Source: Apoderus coryli (taxonomy: Eukaryota; Arthropoda; Insecta; Coleoptera; Attelabidae). From it: 64,000 nucleotides of DNA. The notes beneath the pieces were generated by a model that searched no databases, was not told where the DNA came from, and saw only the letters and a list, made by a program, of their open reading frames with translations. The position numbers were made by a program, and so were the translations under genes. The stretch spans positions 6,758,001 through 6,822,000 of the forward strand of contig OU452208.1 in assembly GCA_911728435.2 (NCBI GenBank). The letters are read 5' to 3'. Shown here piece after piece: positions 43,946 to 56,187 of the stretch. Each line of letters starts with the position of its first letter. Within the stretch, counting starts at the first letter, position 1.

Positions 43946-46600
43946 TATTAGAAGCTCTCCATATTTAAGTATAAAAGTAATTTCTGCCACCTTTTTGTCA
44001 TTTACCTTTGTCGTAATAAGAATCTTGATAACAAGCTATATTTCCTCGTGGGCAAAATTTTATTTTAATTTGAAAGTGAAATGTGAATTCGTTTCATAAA
44101 ATTTAAGTTCATTATTGACTTCAATTTTCCCGTTCTTGAGGTTAATAATAGGGTTCTGTGTGAAAATCCTCTCGTAAAACACCCTTACTTTTGGTTCCAG
44201 GGCTCACTGGATATCTGAAAAGCTGGCCATATAAAAGACCATTTTCTTTTGAAATGCTTGGTCAAAAATGTACACCAGATGGCATGGGATGAATATATTC
44301 AAACATAAACTGGAGGCAAGAGAATTAGGTGGATTACTGTAAAGATTAGAACTCTAGTTCTATGATCGTGATTGCTTTAATAACTATCAAATTAGTAGCT
44401 TCTATATGTTTGTTGTGGCGCAAATAGATTAAAGCACTGCGTGCTGTAAAATGCAAATTTGTCATGGCTCTTATGTTAAAAAAAAAGGTGGATACAACTT
44501 AATATGTAACGTGATCCCTTGTTATTGCACTAACACTAACACTCAAGTTCCATTTCTTGGTAAACAGCACAGTGCGATTGGATTAGGTCACGGATGTGAT
44601 ATGGAAGTTCTCAACAAATTTCTAATGATGTCGCAAAACCGGGAACTTCTTAAGATATTTCGAAGTAGAATCGAGTTTTTCCGCATATTTAAAATATCGT
44701 TTTTTTTAATACCATCAAATTACTTTGCTATATTTCTATTTATTTCTTTTATGTGTGTATTTGCAGTCTTCTTTGCTTACCATATCTTATTTTTGATTTT
44801 CTTCATCGTTGTTTTCAATACTACCTCTTTCTTTTCTACCTACAATTTGTACTGGATTTGGGTTTGCATTGTTGATCTGCTTCTGATAAATCATAACATT
44901 TGAAATGAATTAAATTGTATGGTATAAAATTCATAGAGACCATTGATTGTGACTGTGTTTGAATAACGTAGAGAGTTAAAATTTATTTTATATAGATTTT
45001 GATAAAACAATACCATACATTGTAACATAGCTACATCATTGTTTTGAAATAAATTAAAATAAACAACAGACAATTTAGTTGCTAGCATTATTGTTTGAAC
45101 TATTTCTTCTATTTAATCCTCAAACATAGCGAGTCAGCAACAATTATTGCAGGTTGTTGAATTTGCCCTCATTTTGTTTACATTTTCGGAAAGCGAATGA
45201 AAACGTTGTGCATACGGGTGTGTTTACTGTTGTAATATATTATTTACTGTAGTGGGTTTACACATCAAACGTACAGGGAAATAAACAGAAAATCTTATAA
45301 GTTACACTAAATCCATAAAACATAAAAAAAATTTCATCAGATTAGATAGAAAAAGCCCCACATAAAAATTCAATGATCGGCCAGTCAGAGAATAATAAAC
45401 AATCAGAATATGAAGTTCGCACGAACGAAAGTTATAATGTTAATTATTGGTCGTGATTTATATAGCGGGAATAAAAAGTCCGAGCGGTCCTATGCTGAAG
45501 ATAAGCATTAATAGGGTGATACTACCTTAGGATATTATTATTTAACTTAACCAATGATTTTTTTATTACAGGAAGGGTCTAATATATTTTATATTAAAAT
45601 TATACCGTATCGTTATTAAAAGTAAAGTTTTACTGTGTGTCTGTATGTATTCTTCCACGATAGCGCTAAATTTTCATATATCAGTAGGGGTCGAATGATA
45701 CATCATTTTAAAGCATTTTTTATCTGCTTATCACATTAGGTTTTTTGTAATAATTGTAATGGCACAATAATTAATCCTTGATTACATTTTGCGGACGTGG
45801 ACTTATTTCTCATCACTTCTGGATTTAACAAAGCATTTGGCGATATTTTTAAATTCTTTTGGTCAGGATTAATAGAAAATAATATTTTTTAAATTTGAAA
45901 AAATTACGCTATTTGAATTTTCAAATGATTTTGTTGTATCGAAAATTTGAACAGTTTTCCTATCAAATTTTAAATGTATTATTGTAGGTAGTTTTTTGTT
46001 AGAATAAGAATTAATCATTTTCAAATGCGATTATTCCTGACCAAAGACCAAAATAAAGCTTTCTCAATGTTATATTTGCAAAAGGTTACAAAAATAAATT
46101 TATGTATATAAAGTACTGACTGGTCTGCCTCTGTATGATAACAGACTTGCAGCCGTCTGTGTTTGATACTGCTGTCTGTCTGGATCAGATGTTGTACTTC
46201 CACTGGTCAACTAAAGGAAAGAGGTTCAGACAGCTATAGATCGGGTGTGTGCTGGCCTCAAAGACGGGAAAAGCGAAAGTTTTAACGTAGGTAAAAGTCC
46301 GGTAAAAATTAAGAAAGGTTCAAGTAGTAACACTTTGCCGTACGGTTCAAATCGCCAGAAAAGATCGCAGGAATTTATATTCCATAGGAGCGCAGATGGA
46401 GTTTGTCCAAGATGCAAACAGGCTCTCAGAACTAACTGCAAACCACGACCAATGGATTAGTTCAGCTGTCAGTACTCCCTCACTAGAGTATCTAGATGCG
46501 AGACAACTGACGAAGCTGCCAAGCAAATCAATTGGTGCGACCTAGGCTTTTGGGCTTTTATGTGGATACAGCTGCAAAGAAGTTATGGGAAAAAATTACT
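43946..46600. other. No gene recognised
   Basis: A 150-codon hydrophobic frame (44451-44903) reflects T-rich DNA and is not called. A 71-codon frame at 46245-46460 (basic, Ser-rich, with a CPRC) shows no known domain. Confidence 0.4.
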
Positions 46601-47060
46601 AGGCTAAAGGAGAACAAAATTGTAAGACCAAAATGTTTGGAAGTCAAACAACAACATGGTGTTGAGACCCAAGTACGTTTTTACAGAAAGGTTACATATT
46701 TATATGGTATGACAAATATACAATATGAAGAAAATGTTGCTACTGTCTTTGCATTGATCTTTTATTTTCTTAAATATAAATTATTTTTCTCCAAACTATA
46801 GTCAATTGGATAGTTTTTCTTATATAATTAGCAGGCTAAACGAGAACAAATTTTAAAAGGAAAATGTTTGGAAGTCAAACAAAAACATGGTGTTGAGACC
46901 CAAGTACGTTTTTACAGAAAGATTACATATTTATATGGTATGACAAATAAACAATATGAAGAAAATGCTGCTACTGTCTTTGCATTGATCTTTAATTTTC
47001 TTAAATATAAATTATTTTTCTCCAAACTATAGTCAATTGGATAGTTTTTCTTATATAATG
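46601..47060 (+). repeat. Tandem duplication, 2 x ~230 bp
   Basis: 46601-46832 and 46833-47060 are direct copies, about 95% alike. The first is open and continues from an upstream frame (DTAAKKLWEKITRLKENK); the second has a stop soon after its start. The junction lies in an AGGCTAAA sequence. Confidence 0.85.
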
Positions 47061-48379
47061 GTAATTTTTTAATACTACGTCCCTGAGGTTATCCATAAAC
47101 TCAACCAATATGATTGGATATTCTTATTGAGTAAAAGCTTTCCACTTGGTGAATTTGTGGACGTTTAATTTCGTAAGACAGATCCTGCCGCTACTGAATA
47201 TGGTATTGGAATATTGCCGTAGAATAGCAGCTGCCTGGAGAAAACTCATGAAATATTAAACGTTCAACGGCTATATCTTTGCGGTTGGGCAGAAGGCAAT
47301 GAAATATTTAGGAAAAAAGCCACATACACACTTGAATGCATGTACATATGGGAAGTATCAGTCAGGAAACAGGCAGCACACGACTTGGCATTTGGCATGA
47401 ATCTAGTTGTTTATGTAGCATCATTATGTATAACTTATGCCAATGGGATTTGTATTGGCAACAGACAAATAAATAGAAGGAATATGTATAATAATACTAT
47501 TTTGTAGGTAGGTTATCAGTTTTATTCCTTCTCAGACCTCATAACTTCATTGCCGAATTTAATTTGAAATCCCTGGCAAAGGCTGAAAAGAGATGTCGAG
47601 AATCATGGTATGTGGAGGACAGCAGGGTCCAGAAATCATGAGCCTTATTACAACAAACCGCAAGATCATCTTAAACTACCCTCTGGGAATTTTCACTTAG
47701 AGAGATAAAATCATCAAACATTTACACAACTGTTTGTAACAAACCTGTAAACGCTATCAGATCAAATATTTAACCCCCAATAATATTTTCAACTCAGACT
47801 GTTTTTCTGTTGTAGTGTAATTTGTAACAACAAACACATTTCGCAAAAGGATAAAGTTGATGCTTTGTAACTTTCAACCGAAACTTTTTTCCTTATGCTA
47901 AGGTTTTTATTTTGTATTCGGAAGTTGCAACTTTCAAATGCGTCTGGTGTACATGCATGCAAAATGCAGTTGCCGACCTAGTTTTCTTTTGTGACTACTT
48001 GGGGTCGAAAGAAAAATTACCAGATCAGCATACATGGATGTCTTAAAATCCTACTCATATATTTAAAATTTTCATATACTTTTTAAGAATAAAACATTGG
48101 TTGATTAGTGTTAATTCCAAATTGGAAGAGATCATCGTTTAACCGGGTAGTGTTACGTTCAAATTTTAATATCTATCAATGGTGTGAATGTTTTCACAAG
48201 ACCTAGAGAATTCCCCATCAAAAATAAAGATTTACGGCTTGGACAATTCATATTGGTCTCTATTCAGGTCGCATTTGGAGACATAAAATTAAACATAATG
48301 GCATATTATATCTGCGATTGATCATTGATTTCATATCATCATCATAAAGCAAATTTAGAGCTATTCATATAATAAGTAA
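47061..48379. other. No gene recognised
   Basis: AT-rich sequence; no motif recognised. Confidence 0.45.
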
Positions 48380-48610
48380 TAATACTCAGTCGGTTGCTTC
48401 TGCAAGAAATTTGGGCTTGATTATGGATACTCATTTAATATCTAGGAAGCATTTGCGAAGCTACTGATTCTAGATTATGACGCTCATTTCAAAATATGTC
48501 TACTATACATAGGACATGTCTCATCGCTAGATTCGAACATATAATTTCTTAATGCATAAATTTATAACACCATGTATAATCAAGACTTATAAATCTGTTA
48601 CTCGATCAAA
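48380..48610 (+). pseudogene. LINE RT thumb-region scrap
   Basis: SVASARNLGLIMDTHLISRKHL resembles the VRDLGVIMDS-x-L-x-F-x-x-HI block that follows the FADD palm in LINE RTs. The rest is stop-filled. It ends with ATCAAATAAAGCATG, a possible polyadenylation site. Confidence 0.4.
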
Positions 48611-48848
48611 TAAAGCATGTTGAGAATAAAAAATAAAATAGTTAGTGAGGGTTTACCAAAAATGATATCATTAATTTACAGATAACACACATGTATGACT
48701 GATAAAAATCCTGACGCCACTATGGTTTCGCATTATCAACATCAGTTCCTACTAATTAAAATCTGGGCATGATTCATTGGCAATTTTTTCTGGGAAGAAA
48801 AAGAACGCGTTTCACTTGCACTTGAAACCCGTCTAAACAATCTTGCAC

Positions 48849-49160
48849 GATGGCTCACCACTTCATTTCAGCGTTCCTGTGCGAGATCAGCTAAATAACG
48901 TCTATCCATACCGTTGGATAGATAGAGGCTCCACGAGCTCCCCATTTAACGCCGATGGATTTTTTTCTATGGGAACACCTCCAAAAATTTAGTGCATTCC
49001 ACTTCGGTCGATACTAGGGAGGAAATTCTACTCTATTTATTGAAATTCCTTGAGGTGTGCCCACAGATATAACAGCTATTTGTAGATGAATTTTCAGTAA
49101 CTCCTTTGCATACTTTTGCGTCGACCATGGTTCATAGATCATCTTCATAACCATCGCACC
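48849..49160 (+). pseudogene. mariner-like transposase relic (WIGR/WIDR type)
   Basis: 48849-48992 is open: DGSPLHFSVPVRDQLNNV, YPYRWIDRGSTSSPF. This equals the second catalytic Asp (QQDGAPPH) and the RWIGRGG segment of a mariner-like transposase. In another frame there follow FLWEHLQKLVHSTSVDTREE and LLYLLKFLEVCPQ, the region after the third Asp. The third Asp segment (SPDLTPLDF) itself is damaged. The N-terminal half is absent. Confidence 0.55.
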
Positions 49161-49700
49161 CCTTCTAATGTTTACCATACAATAGCAATTTAAATAAAAT
49201 TGTTAAGTATTTTTATTTCAATGGTATGGAATTTCGGTCATAATTCAATTAAAATGTTCTATTGAATACATAAATTTTATATTTTTGGACACATAGAGGG
49301 TTAATCTATGCTCCTCGTGTACCTAATATACAGTGTGTCCAAAATAAGAGTGGGATAGCATTGGAATCTTGGAAACGGTTAGAGTTACAATGTCGGTTAA
49401 ATCAGAGAAAAGTTGTACATTTTAAATTGTGTTTTAGCTGTTTTCGAGAATTTTTGAAAAAAAAACGATTTTTTGCGATTTTAGTTTTTATTTATTTGTG
49501 ACATTATTTTTCTAGATATAAAAGAGTGAAAAGCAGTTTCTCATTCTAATTTTTTGAGGAGAATAATATATCCTTTACAAATTTTCACTACGACGTTTCA
49601 TTTTTGAAAAACCGTTATCAACTTGGTTTTTTTAAATACGGACCTGGAGTTTTTTTGATATTTGGTCTAGAATTTAAGCAAATGACTCGTTTATAAAGTA

Positions 49701-50369
49701 TACAGGGTGTTTGGAAGGTCGATAGAAAGTTTTGAGGAGGTGATAGGACAGACGATTTAGAATCTTTTAAGCCAAACATACCTTAGTACAAAGTCTTACG
49801 GATTTCGACTTATTGGAGATTTTCGATTTTTAGTATGAAAATATGTTTTTTTTTCCTGTTATCACTAAAAGAACAACATGCTAAAGTTTTTAAATAGGTA
49901 CCTAAAAGTTTAGACGTAAAACAATGTTTGGATGTTATTTTTCCAAATAGCTGGATAGGCAGAGATGAACCAATACTGTGGCCTGCTAGATACCCGAGCT
50001 TGACACCATTGGATTTTTCTGTCTGGGGGCGGGCTAAAGAGTTAGTTTATACTGAAGAAATCGTATCAAAAACCATTTAATAAGAAAAATTCGAAAAGCT
50101 TTTCAAGTAATGCAGCAAGACAGGTTATTACATACAACAACTACCGAAGTAAGACGTAGAGCTCGAGCATGTATTCACTTTGAACACCAATAAAGAATGT
50201 TTCAATAGTTTATTTTGTTTCATTTACAAACTGATGATTTAAATTTCAACATCCGAATACCTCGAAAACCGTAAAACTTTGTACTAAGGTATGTTTGGCT
50301 TAAAAGATTCTACATGGTTTGCCCTATCACCTCCCCAAGACTTTCTATCGACCTTCCAAACACCCTGTA
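49701..50369 (+). mobile_element. Mariner-like element with 108 bp TIRs and TA duplication
   Basis: Ends TACAGGGTGTTTGGAAGG (49701-49808) and the inverted partner (50262-50369) match over about 108 bp with few differences. TA flanks it at 49699-49700 and 50370-50371. The paralogous sequence at 35303-35370 lacks the insertion, giving an empty site. Confidence 0.8.
49928..50193 (+). pseudogene. Transposase C-terminal fragment inside the TIR element
   Basis: VIFPNSWIGRDEPILWPARYPSLTPLDFSVWGRAKELVY, then after a shift RKIRKAFQVMQQDRLL and RRRARACIHFEHQ to a stop at 50191-50193. It is the final third of a mariner-like transposase; the motif normally SPDLTPLDF reads YPSLTPLDF, so the third catalytic Asp is lost. 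The first two-thirds are deleted, leaving a non-autonomous derivative. Confidence 0.7.
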
Positions 50370-50371
50370 TA

Positions 50372-51352
50372 TTTGAGGGTATTTTAAAAATACTAAAAAT
50401 TGCCAAAAGCTTACAGTATAAGCATAGCAAATCTTTTTTCTTTAATATATTTCAACTTTTTATATAAATGGTTATACATACTTTAAATCCCGAACGTCTA
50501 AACCAGACTGATTTCCATATTATGGGTACCTAGATGAACTCTTAAATTTGTACATTTGTTCAATTAAATTCTTCTTTAGGAACATGTTATCTTATTATTT
50601 CTTGTTCTATCTGCATCCAATAGACTTCCACCTCCTATTATTGAAATACTGTATAAATGAACAGCACAGATTCTTTTGTAGATAGAGCTCAACTCTTTGC
50701 TACTACAGCAACTATAAAGCTTGTGTATAATAAGCAATTTACCTAATACACCGTATAATAATAACAACCGTAAAAGCATACATAATACCCTGGATCTAGG
50801 TACGTTTATACCGTTTTGGCAAGGAATTTTATTCATGTGCATGGTTATTTAAATAAATACCGTATTATAAAATATGCATATCGACAACATGAGGTATTCA
50901 GGATCAAAAGATTCATGATGATATAAAATTGTTGAGCTGCTCTTTTACATAGAGTGTTTCGATTTAGATACTCAAATAAACGGTCTCTTCAGTAACGTCA
51001 TTTTAATGGACTCATGATTAGTTTTCCCAGCTTTTTTGCACACCAGCTGCAGCATAGACGAAAGACTGCGTTATTAGACAAATAAATGTCATCATCTGAT
51101 AGTGAGTTCTAGAAAGTAACTAAATGAAAAATTTAGTTATTTTGATAGCTCTTTTAGCTCGCTTAACAAAGCTGTCTTTATGTACGTTCCAGATATTTAT
51201 AAACGCATATCCCCTTTAACTTTGTTGTTTCACCCTGTAGGTGAAAACTTTAAATACAATACAGGGTGTCCCAATAACGCGTTAGAAATAATAATATTAA
51301 TAATTGTCTTTAATTCTCTTAATCCAATTTACAATAGATAAAAATTTACGAC
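50372..51352. other. No gene recognised
   Basis: AT-rich. TACAGGGTGTCCC at 51261 looks like one end of another mariner-type element, but no partner end was found. Confidence 0.4.
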
Positions 51353-54060
51353 CGAATAATAATAATAATTTAATAATAATAATGTTCTTTATTGTCTAAC
51401 AGGTTACAGACCCAATTACAAGACAACATAACTGAATAAATAAGCTACTATAATAATAAACTAATTTATAATCCTACAAAACAAAATACGCACACACATC
51501 AGATGGCCAGATTTTGCAGGAACCGAGACAATTGAGCGCAGAAAGATCTTACAGGCTCATTGAAATAGTTAATTTCTTGACTACATGTTTGGCATGCTCG
51601 AAGTAGTGGTGCTTTGGATTCATAATTAGTACGAAAAACAGGAACGTGAAATAGTCTGCTACTCCTCGCAAAGGGGCGCGGTATGTTAAAATTTAACGAT
51701 CGGAGTAAATTTGAACAGTCCACCAAGCTATTTATAATCTTAAACAGAAAGAGTTGTCCGGCATACACTCTGCGAGCAGCCAGCGAAACCATTTGAAAGC
51801 GATCGAGCAGTGCTCTATGATCGAATCCTCTACATGGGAATCTACCGTCAATTTTAAACGCTAAATATTTAAGGAATTTGCGCTGTATGTATTCAATGTG
51901 TCCTGCATGAGATTGGTAAATGGGAGACCATATTATAGATGCGTACTCAAGCTTAGATCTTACCAGAGCACAATACAAATTGGTTACACATTCAATATCA
52001 CTAAAATCTTTGGTAACACGAAACAAAAAGCCAAGCAAGCGTAGTGCCTCTCGGGTAATACTATGAATATGATAATTAAATGACAATTCAGTGTCGACGT
52101 AAACTCCAAGATCCCTGACAACATCACAAGACTCAAGCGCAGTGTTACTCAGCTGATAGCGATATTCAAAAACAGTTTGCGATTTCGAAAATATGACAAA
52201 CTTACATTTATTAATATTTAAAGGCAATTTATTATAGTTACACCAATCGTCAAGCTTAGATAAGTCGCGCTGCAACAATACGCAATCCGAAGTGTCTCGA
52301 ATAACACGATACAACTTCAGATCGTCTGCAAACATCAAATGGTTGCTTGTAAGTTCCTGGGATATGTCATTAATGAAAATTGAAAATATTAATGGTGCCA
52401 AACAGCTGCCCTGAGGCGCTCCGCTGGTGGGTGTGAAAGTTTCCGATTTATGACCATTGTATTCGACATAGTGTTGTCGATCAGACAAGTAGGAGGCAAA
52501 AAACGTTAAAAGATCCTCATGAAAACCCAACCTCGACATTTTCCGTAGGACAAGCGAATGATCTAGCTTATCGAAAGCCTTCGAAAAATCTGTATAAATC
52601 GCATCGATCCGCAGACCCTCCCCGAGGCTACGAAATACATCCTCTAGAAAACAGGTTAGGTTGGTTACTTTAGAGCGGCCTGGGAAAAAACCCTGCTGCT
52701 GTGGATCAATCTGATGCTTAATTTGAGTAAATATTTTTCGGTGTAATGCCGCTTCAAAACCCTTCGAGAAGTTGGGCAGGAGCGAGACGGGTCTATAATT
52801 TTCAACATGATCATTTTCAGCAGATTTATGGATTGGGCAAATGCGGGAAATTTTCCAAGTTTTTGGGAATATATTGGATCTCAGAGACCTATTAAACAGA
52901 GTCTGCAGTGGAACGGCGAAAACAGACGCACAATCTCGTAAAATGAAAGCCGGGATGTCATCCGGTCCCGAAGTCATTTTGGGCTTTAATTGTTTGAGCG
53001 ACATGAGAACATCCTCGATATCAAGCTGACCCACCGATATGCGGGAAGAAGAAGAATGCACCTCCTGAGGGTGGGCACCCTCAACATATACGCTATTGAA
53101 GTATTTGGCTAAGGCGTGTACTATGCCTTGAGGTGTTGAGTATTCAGCAGCATCCGCACCATACATGACACCCGGGATTCTGGATTTGCGCTTCTTATTC
53201 TGTACATAGCTCCAGAGCCTCTTTGGATCTGTTTTCAATGAATTTTGAACTTCCACCAAGTAATTGTTATATGCAGCAGTTATCTTATGTTTGATCCTGA
53301 CTCTTAAATCCCTAAAGATGTTAAAACTGTTCAAACACTGCGTAGATTTCCATCTTTTCAGATGTTTTGACTTTTCCCGTATGTCGCAGATTAAGTCTTA
53401 TATGTACTAACATGGATATTTGTATTTTTTAGAGTGAATTTTTTTAGTTGGAACACACATACTAAATATGCCATCAAGGATCCTGTAGAACGCCGACACG
53501 GCATCATTCACATCACCGATGCCATTAATAGAGGACCAATCCTGAAGCAACAGTTGCTGATATAACAGGGGGTAGTTTGCCTTTCTAAAGTTGTTCATTT
53601 TATTGTTGGTGTTGACCGGAAAATTTCGATGTGACTCAACTTTGGCCCAAAAAGAAATATGCCGTGCAGGATGATGCGAATCCTCATCTACTAATGGCGG
53701 CGAACAGGGTGCGACGTTACATTTAAAATTGAACAGAACAAGGTCAAGTATATGATCACTCTGATTACGAGTTGTATTATATTGATGCAATTCAAACACA
53801 GACATGAAATTCTGCACGGCCCTCCGATGAGAAACACAAGGACCTAATAGATCTTCTTCGAAATGGACGTTGAAGTCTCCGATAATCATCAGTTGTGCAC
53901 CGTACAAGTACGTTAGTTGCTCAAAGAATTCGAAAAATCCAATATAGTGATCAGCATTTAGGCCAGGTGGGATATAAACACAAAAACAGAAAATAATGAA
54001 CTTTTTTGAAGCCCCATCTTTTATGAACAACTTGTTTTTTGATTCATACCGATATCTGTA
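51353..54060 (-). mobile_element. Jockey-superfamily LINE, 5' truncated
   Basis: Minus-strand element of about 2.7 kb: partial endonuclease, full reverse transcriptase, short 3' UTR with AATAAA (51391 region) and an ATT-rich tail (51357-51391). The 5' end lies within the endonuclease near 54058. No target-site duplication could be fixed. Confidence 0.8.
51499..54057 (-). pseudogene. LINE ORF2: AP-endonuclease (partial) and reverse transcriptase
   Basis: One reading frame covers the whole piece, broken by only two stops, TAG at 53407-53409 (before the codon for Y-I) and TAA at 53398-53400. The endonuclease part (54057-53410) shows FCFCVYIPPG, MIIGDFNVHF (catalytic Asp/Asn), NQSDHILDLVLFN and DEDSHHPARH. 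The RT part has YRPVSLLPNFSKGFE (residues ~180 of the downstream open frame), YTDFSKAFDKLDH (D249), SGAPQGSCLAPLIF (~304-317), LMFADDLKLY (D337/D338) and a C-terminal domain to residue 611. The closed EN start is missing. Apart from truncation and two nonsense changes it is well preserved, so it is one of the younger LINE copies here. Nearest name is jockey/CR1-like; clade not resolved. Confidence 0.88.
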
Positions 54061-54961
54061 TTCTTAAAGGAAAAACACTGGTTTCAAAGAAATAATGTTT
54101 TATTAGCAACAAAAAAAATAAAACATGGATAACGACGGTATTAAGACATTGAATTTACCATTTAAATTTTCATCATAAATATTAAATGCCACGTTCCCAT
54201 TATTTCGTGTAGCACAGTAATCACTAAATTGCCGAGGATCTTCATAATGTTGTTCCAATAATAGAGCGAATTAAAACGTGGAATTTACCATACATTTTGA
54301 ATCTGTCAAATAATATTATCAAAAAGCAATTATTTGGTTCTGACCATATTAAAATAAACTCGCACAACTCGACTCTTCTTAAATATTCAGTTCCCTTTAG
54401 ACGTGAACTATGGAAAACTTTTGAAATTTATATGTCAGTGATATTTAATCGATCCAGGTTTTGGATAATCTTGTATTTAGTTACACTACTGCACTGGCTT
54501 GACAGATTTCTGGTAAATACAGTTCAGTACGTCTCAACATAACAAAATTTTACCAAGATTTTAATTAGGACAGAAAGTTTCCGTAAAAGGCGTAAATCCC
54601 CTTAGGAGTATACTGCTGGTGTATTATTGTGTAAGAGAAATAAAATGGGGAAAAAATATCAGGCAGAGCGTTCTTTCGTATAAGAAGGTAAAAAGGGGAA
54701 AATCTTTTAAAAAACTCACTTCGTCTTCTTCCAGAAAGGATTGCTTTACTTACTTTTGCCACGTATAGTTTTCTCGTTTTTTGTTCGAACTACCAACAAA
54801 TGAAACTTTGCTATTGTATTTTCACCTTAATAGAGTGCACTGTTGTCATAAATTGAAATGTGTGAAGTAAATTATTGTATGGAGGGAGATATTTGGCGTA
54901 AAAGTACTTACGAAATAATATTCTTGATTAAAAGCAAAACATTTTCAAATTACATGTACAT
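54061..54961. other. No gene recognised
   Basis: AT-rich; 81- and 65-codon frames without motifs. Confidence 0.45.
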
Positions 54962-55018
54962 GTATTTGTCACACCGAGCACGTCTATATAACATAGACGT
55001 GCTCGGTGTGACAAATAC
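54962..55018. repeat. Perfect 26 bp inverted repeat, 5 nt loop
   Basis: GTATTTGTCACACCGAGCAC plus GTCTAT (54962-54987) is followed by ATAAC and then its exact reverse complement (54993-55018). The arms are richer in G+C than the surroundings. Confidence 0.95.
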
Positions 55019-55164
55019 GATAATTGAAATGGAAAAGTTAGTCAAAATATGATGGTAGTGGGATCAAATCTCCAACATAAAGTCTTGATACATTATAATA
55101 CAAAACCTGTTATGGTAATCTAATGGTTTTATTCTTCGGAAGTTGTCTTCAAATAAACAAGAGG

Positions 55165-55755
55165 TTCTAACATGTGAAGGTCCTGTTGATCACGACAAAG
55201 AACCAAAAAATGCTTGGACTACTTTGGAATGCCGGATTAGATAGTTTAAAAATTGTGGTTGCAAATTCTTGGACAGATTTAGATAATGAAAAATGCACGA
55301 AAAGATTAATTTTGTCTTTAATAGGTCAACTATTTGATCCGTTAGGTTTGGTGGCACCTGTGTTAGTACGGGCTAAGTTATAATTTTACAAAAACTTTGG
55401 AAATTAAAATTAGGATGGGATGATGAAATACCGAGGCATTTAAGGGAAATCTGGTTAAAGTTTGTACAACAGATTAATAGTTTGGAGCTTCTGGTAATTC
55501 CTTGTTTTATAGGTTGTTGTCAAACACAATCGGTACAAATTCATACATTTTGTGATGCATCAGAGGCGGCTTATGATGCAGCGGTTTATGCAACTCACGA
55601 AATGACGACGTAGGTATCAGGTTAGGTTGTTATGCGCAAAGTCAAGGGTTGCACCGTTAAAAAATATTTCTTTGGCTAGGTTGGAACTGTGCGGAGTTTT
55701 GTTAGCTCCCAGGTTAACAAACGAAGTTCAATTAATTACGAAAATGTCTGTTTCG
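55165..55755 (+). pseudogene. BEL/Pao-type LTR retrotransposon pol fragment
   Basis: The first open part (55174-55383) reads KMLGLLWNAGLDSLKI, TKRLILSLIGQLFDPLGLVAPVLVRAK, the hallmark of Pao-type pol after the RT. After a shift the coding continues as LQKLWKLKLGWDDEIPRHL, then IPCFIGCCQTQSVQIHTFCDASEAAYDAAVYA (an RNase H-like start), and later LKNISLARLELCGVLLAPRL. The order is correct for BEL/Pao pol. No LTRs, protease or integrase are seen nearby; stops and at least two frame changes show decay. Confidence 0.8.
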
Positions 55756-56187
55756 GGAGTGGGGTATAAGATATATTAAACGTGTCAATAACTTATAAGT
55801 ATTTTATCTCATTGGACCCCGTTGACATAGTTACACTGCCCAATTGTCAAAATTCTCCTATATGTATAGTTTTCTATATTATACAGATCGATTTAGTTCC
55901 CGATGGTTAATAAGGCATAAGAAAACTTATGGCTTATTAACGATTTCCGAAAAAATAGTATGTGCACTTCGTAGGAACGCCTCGGCTGGCGCCTCGCCCA
56001 TCAATTTCCATAGGCGTCCGGAAAATTGATCCTTTTCCTATACTACTACAATATACTATTGCGTAACGGCTTGTATGAACTTTAAGTCTTAACCTACGCA
56101 TACGATAATTAAGGATATGTCTGCCAGACATAAAAATATTACTTCGTCATTCCATGGCACGAAGATTCTTCAGACTTCGTTATTATA
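55756..56187. other. No gene recognised
   Basis: Short spacer between the BEL/Pao fragment and the Tc1 element. Confidence 0.5.

Noticed and set aside
44451..44903. 150-codon plus-strand frame rich in Phe/Ile
   Set aside because: T-rich DNA read in a favourable frame; no motif, no splice context, unlike a real membrane protein family I know.
46245..46460. 71-codon basic ORF with CPRC
   Set aside because: Opposite strand has an equally long frame; no known domain.
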